This document shows, piece after piece, positions 1 to 8,517 of a stretch of DNA of 64,000 bases (position 1 is its first letter; the number at the start of each line of letters is the position of its first letter). The stretch covers positions 1,426,001 through 1,490,000 of the forward strand of contig CP069300.1 in assembly GCA_016839165.1 (NCBI GenBank), written 5' to 3'. The translations under genes and the position numbers were made by a program. Below the pieces are notes generated by a model. The model made no database searches and was not told the DNA's origin. It was given only the letters and a program-made list of their open reading frames with translations. Source of the stretch: Bradyrhizobium sp. PSBB068. Lineage in GTDB: Bacteria > Pseudomonadota > Alphaproteobacteria > Rhizobiales > Xanthobacteraceae.

Positions 1-935
1 CGAAGACCTGGAAGCAGTATCTCGACATCGCGGAGTTCTTCCAGCGGCCGGACAAGGGGCTGTGGGGAACCGCGGAAGCCTTCCGTCGCGGCGGTCAGCA
101 GTTCTGGTTCTTCTTCAGCCACGCGGCGGCTTACACGAACAATCCGAACTATCCGGGCGCGATGTTCTTCGACCCCGAGACGATGGACGCGCAGATCAAC
201 AATCCGGGCTGGGTGAAGGGCCTCGAGGAATACATCAAGGCATCGAAGCTCGGGCCGCCCAATGCGCTGAACTTCTCGTTCGGCGAAGTCAACGCGGCGG
301 TCGCCGGCGGCCAGGTCGCGGAATCGATCGGCTGGGGTGACACCGGCGTCATCGCCGCCGACCCGAAGCAGTCGAAGATCTCGGGCAAGGTCGGCTCGGC
401 GATGCTGCCCGGTTCGGACGAGATCTGGAACGCCAAGACCAAGAAGTGGGACAAGTTCCCGGGCGTGCTTCCAGCCCCGTTCATGGCGTTCGGCGGCTGG
501 CAGATCGCGGTGCCGAAGGCCGGCAAGAACCAGCAGGCGGCGTGGGACTTCGTCAAGACCCTGACCAGCCCCGACGTGTCGGGCCAGGCGGCGATCACCG
601 GCGGCAGCGGCGTCAATCCCTATCGCAAATCGCACACCGCCAATCTGCAACTGTGGAGCAAGATCTTCTCGCCGGAAGAGGCCAAGGAATATCTCGGCGC
701 ACAATCGGACTCCATCAATGCCAAGAACGTCGCGCTCGACATGCGTCTGCCCGGCTATTTCTCCTACACCGAGGTGGTGGAGATCGAGCTCGGCAAGGCG
801 CTGGCCGGCCAGACCACGCCGCAGGCAGCGCTCGACGCGATGGCGAAGGAGTGGAACAGGCTGACCGACGAGTTCGGCCGGGCCAAGCAGCTCGCCGCCT
901 ATCGCGCGGCGATGGGCCTGCCGCCGAAAAACTAG
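1..935 (+). CDS. ABC transporter substrate-binding protein, sugar type (C-terminal part)
   Basis: The reading frame is open from the first bases of the window to a TAG at 933-935, so the 5' end of the gene lies outside. The visible ~310 residues have the look of the C-terminal lobe of a family 1 extracellular solute-binding protein: an aromatic-rich stretch (QQFWFFFSHAA), then GWGDTGVIAAD, and the MAFGGWQIAVPK segment typical of periplasmic sugar and polyol binders. It would bind a solute in the periplasm for an importer whose ATPase is encoded next (1020). The permease genes are not visible and presumably lie upstream. The substrate cannot be told from this part. Confidence 0.85.
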   Translation, partial: KTWKQYLDIAEFFQRPDKGLWGTAEAFRRGGQQFWFFFSHAAAYTNNPNYPGAMFFDPETMDAQINNPGWVKGLEEYIKASKLGPPNALNFSFGEVNAAVAGGQVAESIGWGDTGVIAADPKQSKISGKVGSAMLPGSDEIWNAKTKKWDKFPGVLPAPFMAFGGWQIAVPKAGKNQQAAWDFVKTLTSPDVSGQAAITGGSGVNPYRKSHTANLQLWSKIFSPEEAKEYLGAQSDSINAKNVALDMRLPGYFSYTEVVEIELGKALAGQTTPQAALDAMAKEWNRLTDEFGRAKQLAAYRAAMGLPPKN

Positions 936-949
936 CTTTCAACCGAGAC

Positions 950-981
950 ATCCCGGATGATGCGCGCGCGTCATCCGGGAT
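950..981 (+). terminator. Hairpin between binding-protein and ATPase genes
   Basis: Perfect 11-bp arms ATCCCGGATGA (950-960) and TCATCCGGGAT (971-981) enclose a 10-nt loop and are followed by TTTTG. It sits 15 nt after the binding-protein stop and 38 nt before the ATPase start. It could be a partial terminator or an mRNA-stabilising stem that lets the binding protein be made in excess of the ATPase. The T-run is short, so full termination is doubtful. Confidence 0.55.
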
Positions 982-1019
982 TTTGACGAGCCGTCGACGA
1001 AGGGACGGAAAAGGATTCC

Positions 1020-2111
1020 ATGGCGCACGTCGAGATCGAAAACGTCAGCAAGGCATACGGGCCCTACAAGATCATCGAAGGGCTCGACCTCACCGTGGCC
1101 GACGAGGAGTTTGTCGTGCTGGTCGGCCCGTCCGGCTGCGGCAAGACCACCACGCTGCGCATGATCGCGGGGCTGGAGGCCGTCACCGGCGGAACCATCC
1201 GCATCGGCAACCGCGACGTGACCCAGTTGCGCCCCGGCTTGCGCAATTGCGCGATGGTGTTCCAGAATTACGCGCTCTATCCGCACATGACGGTCGCCGA
1301 GAACATCGGCTACGGCATGAAGGTGCGGGGCGAGCAGCGCGCCAGCATCGAGAAGGCCGTGGGTGACGTGGCGCGGGTCCTCGGCCTCGAGCAATATCTG
1401 CAGCGGAGGCCGAAGCAGCTTTCCGGCGGCCAGCGCCAGCGCGTGGCGATCGGACGGGCCATCGTGCGCAGCCCGGACGTCTTCCTGTTCGATGAGCCGC
1501 TGTCCAATCTCGACGCCAAGCTGCGCATCGAGATGCGGACCGAGATCAAGGCGCTGCATCGCCGCCTCGCCAAGACGATCGTCTATGTCACGCACGACCA
1601 GGTCGAAGCCATGACGATGGCCGACCGCGTCGTGGTGATGAACAAGGGCCGGATCGAACAGGCGGCCGATCCGATCACGATCTACGAGAAGCCGAGCAAC
1701 CTCTTCGTCGCGGGCTTCATGGGCGCGCCCAGCATGAATTTCATCCAGGGCGAGCTCGCGGCTCGTGACGGCGCGCTCATGTTCACCGAGCCGTCCGGCA
1801 CCGCGTTGAAGGTGCCGAGGTCACGTGAGGCGGCCTATGCGGGCAGCGTCGGCAAGCCCGTGGTACTTGGCGTGCGGCCCGATCATGTGTTGCGGCAGGG
1901 TGCGCCGGCGGGCTCTTCCGTCCGTTTGCTGGTCAAAGACGTCGAGCCGCTCGGGCCGCACACGCTGGTGATCGGAACCGTGGGCGCATTCGCGTTCACG
2001 GCGCAAATGCCGGTCGGCGTCGCCGCCGAGCCGGATCATGTCATTGACGTCGCGCTCGATCTCGAGCGAACGCATCTGTTCGACAAGGCATCGGGGATGG
2101 CCATCTCCTGA
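1020..2111 (+). CDS. ABC transporter ATP-binding protein, MalK/UgpC family
   Basis: A 363-residue ATPase that powers import by the transporter whose binding protein precedes it. Walker A is [13 protein letters not shown] (about residues 37-49), the signature is [15 protein letters not shown] (about 134-148), and Walker B is [14 protein letters not shown]. After the H-loop (YVTHDQ) there is a ~120-residue C-terminal TOBE/MOP-like regulatory region, as in the MalK/UgpC/MsmK subfamily, and the total length fits. An AAAAGGA-like ribosome site lies just before the ATG. Cytoplasmic, associated with the inner membrane. The substrate is unknown; these ATPases are often shared by several sugar importers. 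Confidence 0.9.
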   Translation: MAHVEIENVSKAYGPYKIIEGLDLTVADEEFVVLVGPSGCGKTTTLRMIAGLEAVTGGTIRIGNRDVTQLRPGLRNCAMVFQNYALYPHMTVAENIGYGMKVRGEQRASIEKAVGDVARVLGLEQYLQRRPKQLSGGQRQRVAIGRAIVRSPDVFLFDEPLSNLDAKLRIEMRTEIKALHRRLAKTIVYVTHDQVEAMTMADRVVVMNKGRIEQAADPITIYEKPSNLFVAGFMGAPSMNFIQGELAARDGALMFTEPSGTALKVPRSREAAYAGSVGKPVVLGVRPDHVLRQGAPAGSSVRLLVKDVEPLGPHTLVIGTVGAFAFTAQMPVGVAAEPDHVIDVALDLERTHLFDKASGMAIS

Positions 2112-2132
2112 TTTTGCTGCTGGGCCGGACCA

Positions 2133-2146
2133 GGCGTTCGAACGCC
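2133..2146. repeat. 14-bp perfect palindrome after the ATPase gene
   Basis: GGCGTTCGAACGCC is a perfect palindrome 21 nt after the ATPase stop and about 110 nt before serA. It could form the top of a transcript-end hairpin or be a protein site. There is no T-run directly after it, so a simple intrinsic terminator is not clear. Confidence 0.3.
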
Positions 2147-2256
2147 CCTGGGAGCCGCAAGGGGGCCTCTGACGCGATTGTTTTCTATGTTATCAAGTGA
2201 TCCGTCGAAGCTGCGCTCGTGCAGGACCTGCCCGAGCCTTACGAACCCGGATCCCG

Positions 2257-3510
2257 ATGATGCTGTCGCTTCCCAAGACCAAGATACGCGTGCTGCTGCT
2301 GGAGGGCGTGAATGACTCCGCGGCCCGGATGTTCGAGGCGAACGGCTATACCGAACTGCAACGGCTGCCCAAGGCGCTGGGACCCAAAGAGCTCCGGCAA
2401 GCGCTGTCAGGCATCCATATGCTGGGGATTCGGTCGCGGACGCAATTGACCGCGGAAATCCTGGAGGCCGCCGACCGGCTGCTGGTCGTCGGCTGCTTCT
2501 CGGTTGGCACCAACCAGGTCGACCTCGACGCCGCGCGAAAACTCGGAATCCCCGTCTTCAACGCGCCATATTCCAACACCCGCAGCGTCGCCGAGCTGAC
2601 CATTGCCGAGATCGTGATGCTGTTCCGCCGGATCTTTCCGCGGTCAGTCTCGGCACATGCCGGCGGCTGGGACAAGTCCGCCGAAGGCAGCCGCGAGGTG
2701 CGCGGCAAGACGCTCGGCATCGTCGGCTACGGCAATATCGGCTCGCAGCTGTCGAACCTCGCCGAAGCGATGGGCATGCGCGTGATCTATTTTGATCACA
2801 CCGACAAGCTGCGTCACGGCAATACCGAGCCGGTCGACACGCTCGACGAACTGCTCGCGGCCAGTGACGTGGTCTCGCTGCACGTGCCGGAAACGCCGGC
2901 GACCGCCAATATGATCGGCGCGGCCCAGCTCCGGTTGATGAAGCCCGAGGCCTATCTGATCAACAATTCGCGCGGCACCGTGGTCGATCTCGATGCGCTG
3001 GCGAGCGCCCTGCGCGAGAACCGCCTGGCGGGTGCCGCAGTCGACGTGTTTCCGGTCGAGCCGGTGTCGAACGAGGCGCGCTTCGTCTCGCCGCTGCAGG
3101 GCCTCTCCAACGTCATCCTGACGCCGCATGTCGGCGGTTCGACGGAAGAAGCTCAGGATCGCATCGGCGGCGAAGTCGCCCGCAAGCTGATCGATTATTC
3201 CGATGTCGGGTCGACCTTCGGCGCGGTCAATTTTCCGCAGGTGCAATTGCCGGCGCGGCCGACCGGCACCCGCTTCATCCATGTTCATCGCAACGTTCCC
3301 GGCGTCATGCGCCAAGTCAACGATGCGCTCTCCCGGCACGGCATCAACATCCTGGCGCAGTATCTGCAGACCGATCCGGAAGTCGGCTATGTCGTGCTCG
3401 AGACCGACGTGGTCGGCGGCGAGGGCGAGGCACTGCTGGCCGATTTGAGAGCCATCGACGGCACCATCCGCGCGCGGGTGCTGTACGACCAGAACCGGCC
3501 GCAGGGGTGA
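2257..3510 (+). CDS. serA: D-3-phosphoglycerate dehydrogenase
   Basis: Catalyses NAD-dependent oxidation of 3-phosphoglycerate, the first step of serine synthesis, in the cytosol. The NAD-binding motif GIVGYGNIGSQ lies mid-protein, followed by the catalytic pattern of D-2-hydroxyacid dehydrogenases: the Arg in NNSRGTVVD, the Glu in VFPVEPVS and the His in LTPHVGGST. The C-terminal ~80 residues look like an ACT domain (FIHVHRNVPGVMRQVND), matching the short SerA form of E. coli. I chose the ATG at 2257 (417 residues), because the 20 extra residues from 2197 are Arg-rich and unlike the family. It converges with the regulator that ends 9 nt downstream. Confidence 0.88.
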   Translation: MMLSLPKTKIRVLLLEGVNDSAARMFEANGYTELQRLPKALGPKELRQALSGIHMLGIRSRTQLTAEILEAADRLLVVGCFSVGTNQVDLDAARKLGIPVFNAPYSNTRSVAELTIAEIVMLFRRIFPRSVSAHAGGWDKSAEGSREVRGKTLGIVGYGNIGSQLSNLAEAMGMRVIYFDHTDKLRHGNTEPVDTLDELLAASDVVSLHVPETPATANMIGAAQLRLMKPEAYLINNSRGTVVDLDALASALRENRLAGAAVDVFPVEPVSNEARFVSPLQGLSNVILTPHVGGSTEEAQDRIGGEVARKLIDYSDVGSTFGAVNFPQVQLPARPTGTRFIHVHRNVPGVMRQVNDALSRHGINILAQYLQTDPEVGYVVLETDVVGGEGEALLADLRAIDGTIRARVLYDQNRPQG

Positions 3511-3519
3511 TCGACTGCG

Positions 3520-4959
3520 TCAGTCGGCAGAGAAGCCGAACGGGACGCTCGAGGTCCTGAAATCATCGGGAAGAATCTCGCGTCCGATCGGCGGCGCGGA
3601 TCGCGCCGCGCATCGCGGACGATGGCAGACGCGGCATGCGACGCCGATCGGCGTCGGCTCGTCCGCGTTCGGCCCCTGTCCGTCGCGCGTGTAGATCAGC
3701 TGGCCCGCGTGCTCGGCGGCGCAACCGATCGCGATCGCCCGCTCGACGCGGATGGCGCCGAATGCGCCGCCGCCGGCGGTCACGGTGCGGGCGATCGAGA
3801 AGAACCGCTGTCCGTCCGGCAGTTCCAGCCATTGCGTCACGATCTGGCGTGGCGTCTTGAAGATGCCGTGGACCGACCACAGCGGACACGCGCCGCCGTG
3901 CTTCGCAAACGGAAATCCCGCGCCGTCGAGCAGCTTGGAGATGTTGCCCGCCGGATCGACGCGGATCAGGAAGAACGGGACCTTTTCCAGGCCCGGCCGC
4001 TGCAAGGTCGTGACGCGATGCGCCGTCTGCTCGAAGCTGGTGCCGAATTGACGCGCCAGTGCCTCGAGGTCGTAGCGACGGGCTTCGACCGCTTTCGCGA
4101 ACACGGAGTAGGGCATGATGAGCGCGGCTGCCGCGTAGGCGCCGAGCGCGCGGCGGGCCAGCAATTCGGCGCTCTTGCTGGTGAACTTGCCGTCCTCGAC
4201 CGCCGCGCCGATCTCGTCTTCCAGCTCGAGATAGGCGAGCTGCTTGGCCAATTGAAAGTTGAGACCCGCGGTATCGAGCGAGTCCTCGAGCAGCAATTGT
4301 CTGCGATGCATGTCCAGTCGCCTGACCGAACCGAGCATGACGTTGGGCGGCAGATAGCGGACTTGAAGCTTGTGACGCTCGCGCAGCCGCTCGATAAATC
4401 CGGCCGGCCCGGCAGGCTCGTGGACGAGGCGCTCGGCTGCGTCGTCGAGGTTGGCGAAATTGTTGCGGCGCGCGGCGAGGAACCGCCTGACCTCCGCGAC
4501 GGGATCGTTGGCGTCGAAATTTTGCTGCCCAGGAAAGGATCCGCCGCCAGCCAGGTCCGGAGCGCTGCGCTCCGCCAGCGCCAGCTGTTCCTCGCGATAG
4601 GCGGTGTAGAGGCGAAGGAACGCTTCGGTCATGCCGGGATAGCTGACCGCGAGGTCGCTGACCTCGAGCGCGGGGATGTCGATGTCGGCGAACATCGGTT
4701 CCTTCAGGATCGACTGCATCCGCGCGGTGTGATCGGCGCCGCCGTCGCCGGCGAGATCGGCCAGATCGATCTTGTAGGTGCGGGCGAGGCGAAGCAGCAT
4801 GTCGGCCGTCACCGGCCGCTGATTGCGTTCCAGCAGCGCGACATAGGGGGCGGAGATTTCCAGGTCGGCCGCCATGTCGGCCTGGGTCAACCCGAGATCG
4901 CGCCGCAGCCGGCGCAGCCGGGGGCCCATGAAAACGGAACGGGCGCTTGAGGTTGCCAT
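3520..4959 (-). CDS. XRE-family regulator of the RamB/ScfR type
   Basis: A 479-residue regulator. An N-terminal Cro/XRE helix-turn-helix (about residues 12-70: RRDLGLTQADMAADLEIS) is followed by an IrrE/ImmA-peptidase-like middle region and a C-terminal DUF2083 domain with a cysteine-rich end (GVACRVCHRPRCAARS). This architecture is the short-chain fatty acyl-CoA responsive family (RamB, PccR, MccR). RamB controls isocitrate lyase in Corynebacterium and Paracoccus. Here it is divergent from aceA with 147 nt between the start codons, and palindromes that may be its operators lie in that gap. Expected role: sensing acetyl-CoA-type status and tuning the glyoxylate shunt. Confidence 0.85.
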   Translation of the reverse strand: MATSSARSVFMGPRLRRLRRDLGLTQADMAADLEISAPYVALLERNQRPVTADMLLRLARTYKIDLADLAGDGGADHTARMQSILKEPMFADIDIPALEVSDLAVSYPGMTEAFLRLYTAYREEQLALAERSAPDLAGGGSFPGQQNFDANDPVAEVRRFLAARRNNFANLDDAAERLVHEPAGPAGFIERLRERHKLQVRYLPPNVMLGSVRRLDMHRRQLLLEDSLDTAGLNFQLAKQLAYLELEDEIGAAVEDGKFTSKSAELLARRALGAYAAAALIMPYSVFAKAVEARRYDLEALARQFGTSFEQTAHRVTTLQRPGLEKVPFFLIRVDPAGNISKLLDGAGFPFAKHGGACPLWSVHGIFKTPRQIVTQWLELPDGQRFFSIARTVTAGGGAFGAIRVERAIAIGCAAEHAGQLIYTRDGQGPNADEPTPIGVACRVCHRPRCAARSAPPIGREILPDDFRTSSVPFGFSAD

Positions 4960-4977
4960 CGCCTAATCCAGGTGAAG

Positions 4978-5025
4978 TGTAAGATTCTTACAATAATACA
5001 ACGGTTTCTTGTAAGTTATGACAAG
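4978..5025. promoter_or_regulatory. Candidate operators between the RamB-like gene and aceA
   Basis: TGTAAG-ATT-CTTACA (4978-4992) is a perfect inverted repeat. A looser copy, CTTGTAAGTTATGACAAG, lies at 5008-5025. CTTACAA (4987-4993) and TTGTAAG (5009-5015) also pair as wider arms. The first site is 18 nt from the regulator's start codon, which suggests autoregulation, and both lie upstream of aceA. The motif differs from the TTTGCAAA-like sites recalled for RamB and PccR. Confidence 0.6.
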
Positions 5026-5106
5026 TTTTCCGCGCCAAGTCTAGCTCCCGGCGAGACTGGGCTTACAAAAGAGCCCAGTTATTTCGTCACCGAAGGGATC
5101 ACGGAC

Positions 5107-6744
5107 ATGAACTTCCAACCGCGCGGGATCAGCGACCGGGCCATCCAGGGACCGGCTTCCTATCAGAGCGAGCTCGAGGCTGCTGAAGCGCTGCTCAAGA
5201 CCAAGGACACCTGGAACGGCGTCACCGCCGAAGCCGTGGCGCGCATGCGCCTGCAGAACCGCTTCAAGACCGGTCTGGACGTCGCCCGTTACACGGCTGC
5301 GCTGATGCGCGCCGACATGGCGGCCTATGATGCCGACAGCACCAAGTACACCCAGTCGCTCGGCTGCTGGCACGGCTTCATCGCGCAGCAGAAGCTGATC
5401 TCGGTCAAGAAGCACTTCGGCAACACCGATCGCCGCTATCTCTATCTCTCGGGCTGGATGATCGCCGCGCTGCGCTCCGAGTTCGGCCCGCTGCCCGACC
5501 AGTCGATGCACGAGAAGACCTCGGTGCCGGCCCTGATCGAAGAGCTCTACACCTTCCTGCGTCAGGCGGATTCCCGCGAGCTCAACGACATCTTCCGCGC
5601 GCTCGATGCGGCGCGCAAGGAAGGCGACAAGGCCAAGGAAAAGGCGTTGATCGAGAAGATCGACAACTTCCAGACCCACGTCGTGCCTGTCATCGCCGAC
5701 ATCGACGCCGGCTTCGGCAATGCCGAGGCGACCTATCTGCTCGCCAAGAAGATGATCGAGGCGGGCGCCTGCGCCCTGCAGATCGAGAACCAGGTTTCGG
5801 ACGAGAAGCAGTGCGGCCACCAGGACGGCAAGGTCACCGTGCCGCATGAGGTGTTCATCGCCAAGATTCGCGCCTGCCGCCATGCGTTCCTCGAGCTCGG
5901 CGTCGAAGACGGCATCATCGTGACCCGCACCGACTCGCTCGGCGCCGGCCTGACCCAGCAGATCGCGGTCAGCCACAAGCCGGGCGACATCGGCGACCAG
6001 TACAACAGCTTCCTCGATTGCGAGGAAGTGACGGCTGCCAATGCGCGCAACGGCGACGTCATCATCAACCAGAACGGCAAGATGATGCGTCCGAAGCGGC
6101 TGCCCAGCAACCTCTACCAGTTCCGTCCCGGCACCGGTGCGGATCGCTGCGTGCTCGACTGCATCACCTCGCTGCAGAACGGCGCTGACCTCTTGTGGAT
6201 CGAGACCGAGAAGCCGCATATCGAGCAGATCGCCTCGATGGTCGATCGCATCCGCAAGGTCATCCCGAACGCGAAGCTCGCCTACAACAACTCGCCGTCG
6301 TTCAACTGGACCCTCAACTTCCGTTGGCAGGTCTACGACGCGATGAAGGAAGCGGGTCAGGACGTCAGCAAGTATAACCGCGCCGAGCTGATGAAGGCCG
6401 AGTACGACGACACCCCGCTGGCGAAGGAAGCCGACGAGCGTATCCGCACCTTCCAGGCGGATTCGGCCAAGCGCGCCGGCATCTTCCACCACCTGATCAC
6501 GCTGCCGACCTATCACACGGCTGCGCTGTCGACCGACAATCTCGCACGCGAGTATTTCGGCGAGCAGGGCATGCTGGGTTACGTCAAGAACGTGCAGCGC
6601 GCGGAGATCCGTCAGGGCATCGCCTGCGTCAAGCACCAGAACATGGCGGGCTCCGATATCGGCGACGATCACAAGGAGTACTTCGCCGGTGAGGCTGCCC
6701 TGAAGGCGGGCGGCGCCCACAACACGATGAACCAGTTCGGCTAA
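5107..6744 (+). CDS. aceA: Isocitrate lyase
   Basis: Cleaves isocitrate to succinate and glyoxylate, the entry step of the glyoxylate shunt used on acetate and fatty acids. From the ATG at 5107 it has 545 residues, the long form rather than the ~430-residue E. coli form. The catalytic loop is KQCGH (within SDEKQCGHQDGK). The metal site ADIDAGFGN and the FNWTLNF segment are also present. An in-frame start at 4972 is rejected because it runs through the operator region; AAGGGA precedes the ATG at 5107. The divergent RamB-like gene is its likely regulator. No malate synthase gene is in the window. Confidence 0.95.
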   Translation: MNFQPRGISDRAIQGPASYQSELEAAEALLKTKDTWNGVTAEAVARMRLQNRFKTGLDVARYTAALMRADMAAYDADSTKYTQSLGCWHGFIAQQKLISVKKHFGNTDRRYLYLSGWMIAALRSEFGPLPDQSMHEKTSVPALIEELYTFLRQADSRELNDIFRALDAARKEGDKAKEKALIEKIDNFQTHVVPVIADIDAGFGNAEATYLLAKKMIEAGACALQIENQVSDEKQCGHQDGKVTVPHEVFIAKIRACRHAFLELGVEDGIIVTRTDSLGAGLTQQIAVSHKPGDIGDQYNSFLDCEEVTAANARNGDVIINQNGKMMRPKRLPSNLYQFRPGTGADRCVLDCITSLQNGADLLWIETEKPHIEQIASMVDRIRKVIPNAKLAYNNSPSFNWTLNFRWQVYDAMKEAGQDVSKYNRAELMKAEYDDTPLAKEADERIRTFQADSAKRAGIFHHLITLPTYHTAALSTDNLAREYFGEQGMLGYVKNVQRAEIRQGIACVKHQNMAGSDIGDDHKEYFAGEAALKAGGAHNTMNQFG

Positions 6745-6777
6745 CGGCTCGAACGGATCATTCGAATATCGGCCGGG

Positions 6778-6806
6778 CAGGCGGGATTGCGATGCAGTCC
6801 CGCCTG
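6778..6806 (+). terminator. Probable terminator of aceA
   Basis: Perfect 9-bp arms CAGGCGGGA (6778-6786) and TCCCGCCTG (6798-6806) enclose an 11-nt loop and begin 33 nt after the aceA stop. Only TTCT follows, so the U-tract is weak, but position and stem fit a transcript end. Confidence 0.5.
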
Positions 6807-6838
6807 TTCTCCAAGTTGGCGGGGCGGTCTCGATCACG

Positions 6839-7276
6839 GTGATGCGAGATCGCCCCGCATTGCTTGCAAAGCCGACTCCCTCAGGCCTCAGCCCTTTCGA
6901 GATTCCCGCATTCCGCACGAGCGTGGTACGTTGCGATCCCGGGGGCATGTCGCGCTACCGATGGACCTCGGGAACGCGGCCGGTGATTGCCCGCTTTGTA
7001 TGGGACGGTTGGCCGTTCGAACTGTTCGGCGATCACCGCCCTGTGGATCAGCAGCGCGGCTGGATCCATTTCGAGGTCGAGCGGCGACTGCTCGCGCTTG
7101 ATGGCGGGACGTTGCGCCGAGCCGTTGGCAAGCTAAGGGCAGATGGCCTCAAGACCGAGCCTGCATTCGCCGCCGTGCTCGGCATATCGGGCGATCCCTA
7201 TCGAGGCTTGCTCCAACTCGCGGCGGAAACGGACGCCGAGTTGCGCGCCCGGCTTGCGGTGCGCGGCCTCGGCTGA
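6839..7276 (+). pseudogene. DUF4269-like protein, N-terminally truncated
   Basis: About 145 residues from GTG 6839 (ATG at 6842 also possible). The part from about residue 50 matches what I recall of DUF4269: the WPFELFGDHRPVDQQ segment, the EVERRLLALDG segment, and GLKTEPAFAAVLG followed by GDPYRGLLQL. The N-terminal half of the family, which carries a nucleotidyltransferase-like acidic region, is absent; the first ~45 residues here look unrelated. It is therefore probably a remnant or a wrongly started gene. Function is unknown. It converges with the PepSY gene 8 nt away. Confidence 0.5.
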
Positions 7277-7284
7277 TCGCGAGG

Positions 7285-8517
7285 TCATTCGCCCGGAACG
7301 AGATGGCCGACCGGCTGGCGTACGAGGCGCCGGTGCCTGCGGCGGGACAGATAGAGCAGCAGGCCGGTCACGGCGAATAGCGGCATCATGGCGGCGGCGA
7401 GCATGAAGGCGAGCTTGCCGGGCCATCCGAGGATGGCGCCGCGGTGGATGTCGAGCACGCCGGCGAGGACGCGCTCGCCCAAGGTCTTGTCCGCGTAGCG
7501 ATCCGACGAGATGACGTGACCGGTGACGGCATCGATGCGGAACTCGTCGCGCACGCTCTCGAGCGATGAACTTCGCGACCATGACCGCACGCGCACGGCG
7601 GCGCCCGCACCCGCCGGCAGGGTCAGGAGCGCCCTTCCGTAATCGTTGTTCTCTTGCTGCAGGAACGTGGTCCAGACACGATCGAAGCCGAGCGGCTTCG
7701 TCTCGGCGGTCTTTGTATCGGTCTTGTTTGTCTCAGCCTTGGCGTCTGCTTTGCCCTCGGACGCCGCCGCGCCGCGCGGCGGCTTGGGTTGCATCGCCGC
7801 GGCCATGGCCTGCGGCCGCGCCAGCAGCCAGTTGGCGCCGGCCTTGTACCACTCGAATGAATACCACAGGCCGGTCAGCGTCATCACCAGATAGACCGGC
7901 AGCACCCAGGTGCCGATCACGGCGTGCAGCGAACGATGCAGGCCGCGCCCGCGCAGTGCCAGATTTGGCTTCAGCCACATCTTGACGCTGCGCGCGCGAT
8001 GCGGCCAGCGCAGCACGAGGCCTGATATCAGCATCACGATCAGGCAGATCGCGGCTGTGCCGGTGATCTTGCGGCCGATGCCGTTGCCGTCGCCCGGCAG
8101 CAGCAGCCAGCGATGCAGCTTGCGGACGGTCGCGAAGAAGTCCTCGCCGCGCGGCGAGCCGAGCACGTGTCCGTCATAGGGATCGACATAGACCGAGGAC
8201 GGCCGCGTGCCGCCTTCGCTGCGGGCAAAGCGGATATGCGCCGCCGCCGCCGGATCGCTGGCCATCGCTACTGCGGAGACCCCGCCGAAATCACCCACCT
8301 TCTGAAGCTGCGCGACCAGCTCGTCCGGCGTGAGCCGCCGGGCCGCGCTGGCCTCGACGCGCATCAGATGGCTGTTCAGGCTGGCCTCGATCTCGTCCTC
8401 GAAGCTCATCGTCGCGCCCGTGAGGCCGACCACAGCCCAGAGCAGTGCCAGCGCAAGACCCGCGATGGAATGGATCTGCAACAGCACGGCCTTGATCGGG
8501 CGTCGAGCATCACTCAT
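7285..8517 (-). CDS. PepSY-associated transmembrane (iron-regulated) protein
   Basis: A 410-residue inner-membrane protein with four clear hydrophobic spans: near the N-terminus (SIAGLALALLWAVVGLTGA), around residue 150 (ITGTAAICLIVMLISGLVL), around 195 (VIGTWVLPVYLVMTLTGLW), and near the C-terminus (FMLAAAMMPLFAVTGLLLYL). The periplasmic part has PepSY-like segments (VYVDPYDGHVLG; FRIDAVTGHVISSDRY). An Ala/Lys-rich linker with repeated TKT/AET units lies around 250-275. Such proteins are often encoded with siderophore receptors and are thought to help reduce or release iron. Its start overlaps the preceding gene by 8 nt, so it is the last gene of the iron operon. Confidence 0.85.
   Translation of the reverse strand: MSDARRPIKAVLLQIHSIAGLALALLWAVVGLTGATMSFEDEIEASLNSHLMRVEASAARRLTPDELVAQLQKVGDFGGVSAVAMASDPAAAAHIRFARSEGGTRPSSVYVDPYDGHVLGSPRGEDFFATVRKLHRWLLLPGDGNGIGRKITGTAAICLIVMLISGLVLRWPHRARSVKMWLKPNLALRGRGLHRSLHAVIGTWVLPVYLVMTLTGLWYSFEWYKAGANWLLARPQAMAAAMQPKPPRGAAASEGKADAKAETNKTDTKTAETKPLGFDRVWTTFLQQENNDYGRALLTLPAGAGAAVRVRSWSRSSSLESVRDEFRIDAVTGHVISSDRYADKTLGERVLAGVLDIHRGAILGWPGKLAFMLAAAMMPLFAVTGLLLYLSRRRHRRLVRQPVGHLVPGE

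Noticed and set aside
2133..2146. GTTCGAAC resembling a tRNA T-loop
   Set aside because: It is the centre of a 14-bp DNA palindrome; no acceptor or anticodon stems fit around it.
5041..6948. Long minus-strand open frame opposite aceA (about 635 codons)
   Set aside because: It mirrors the aceA frame; the product is Leu/Asp/Arg/Val-rich with no family motif, a usual artefact of GC-rich codon use.
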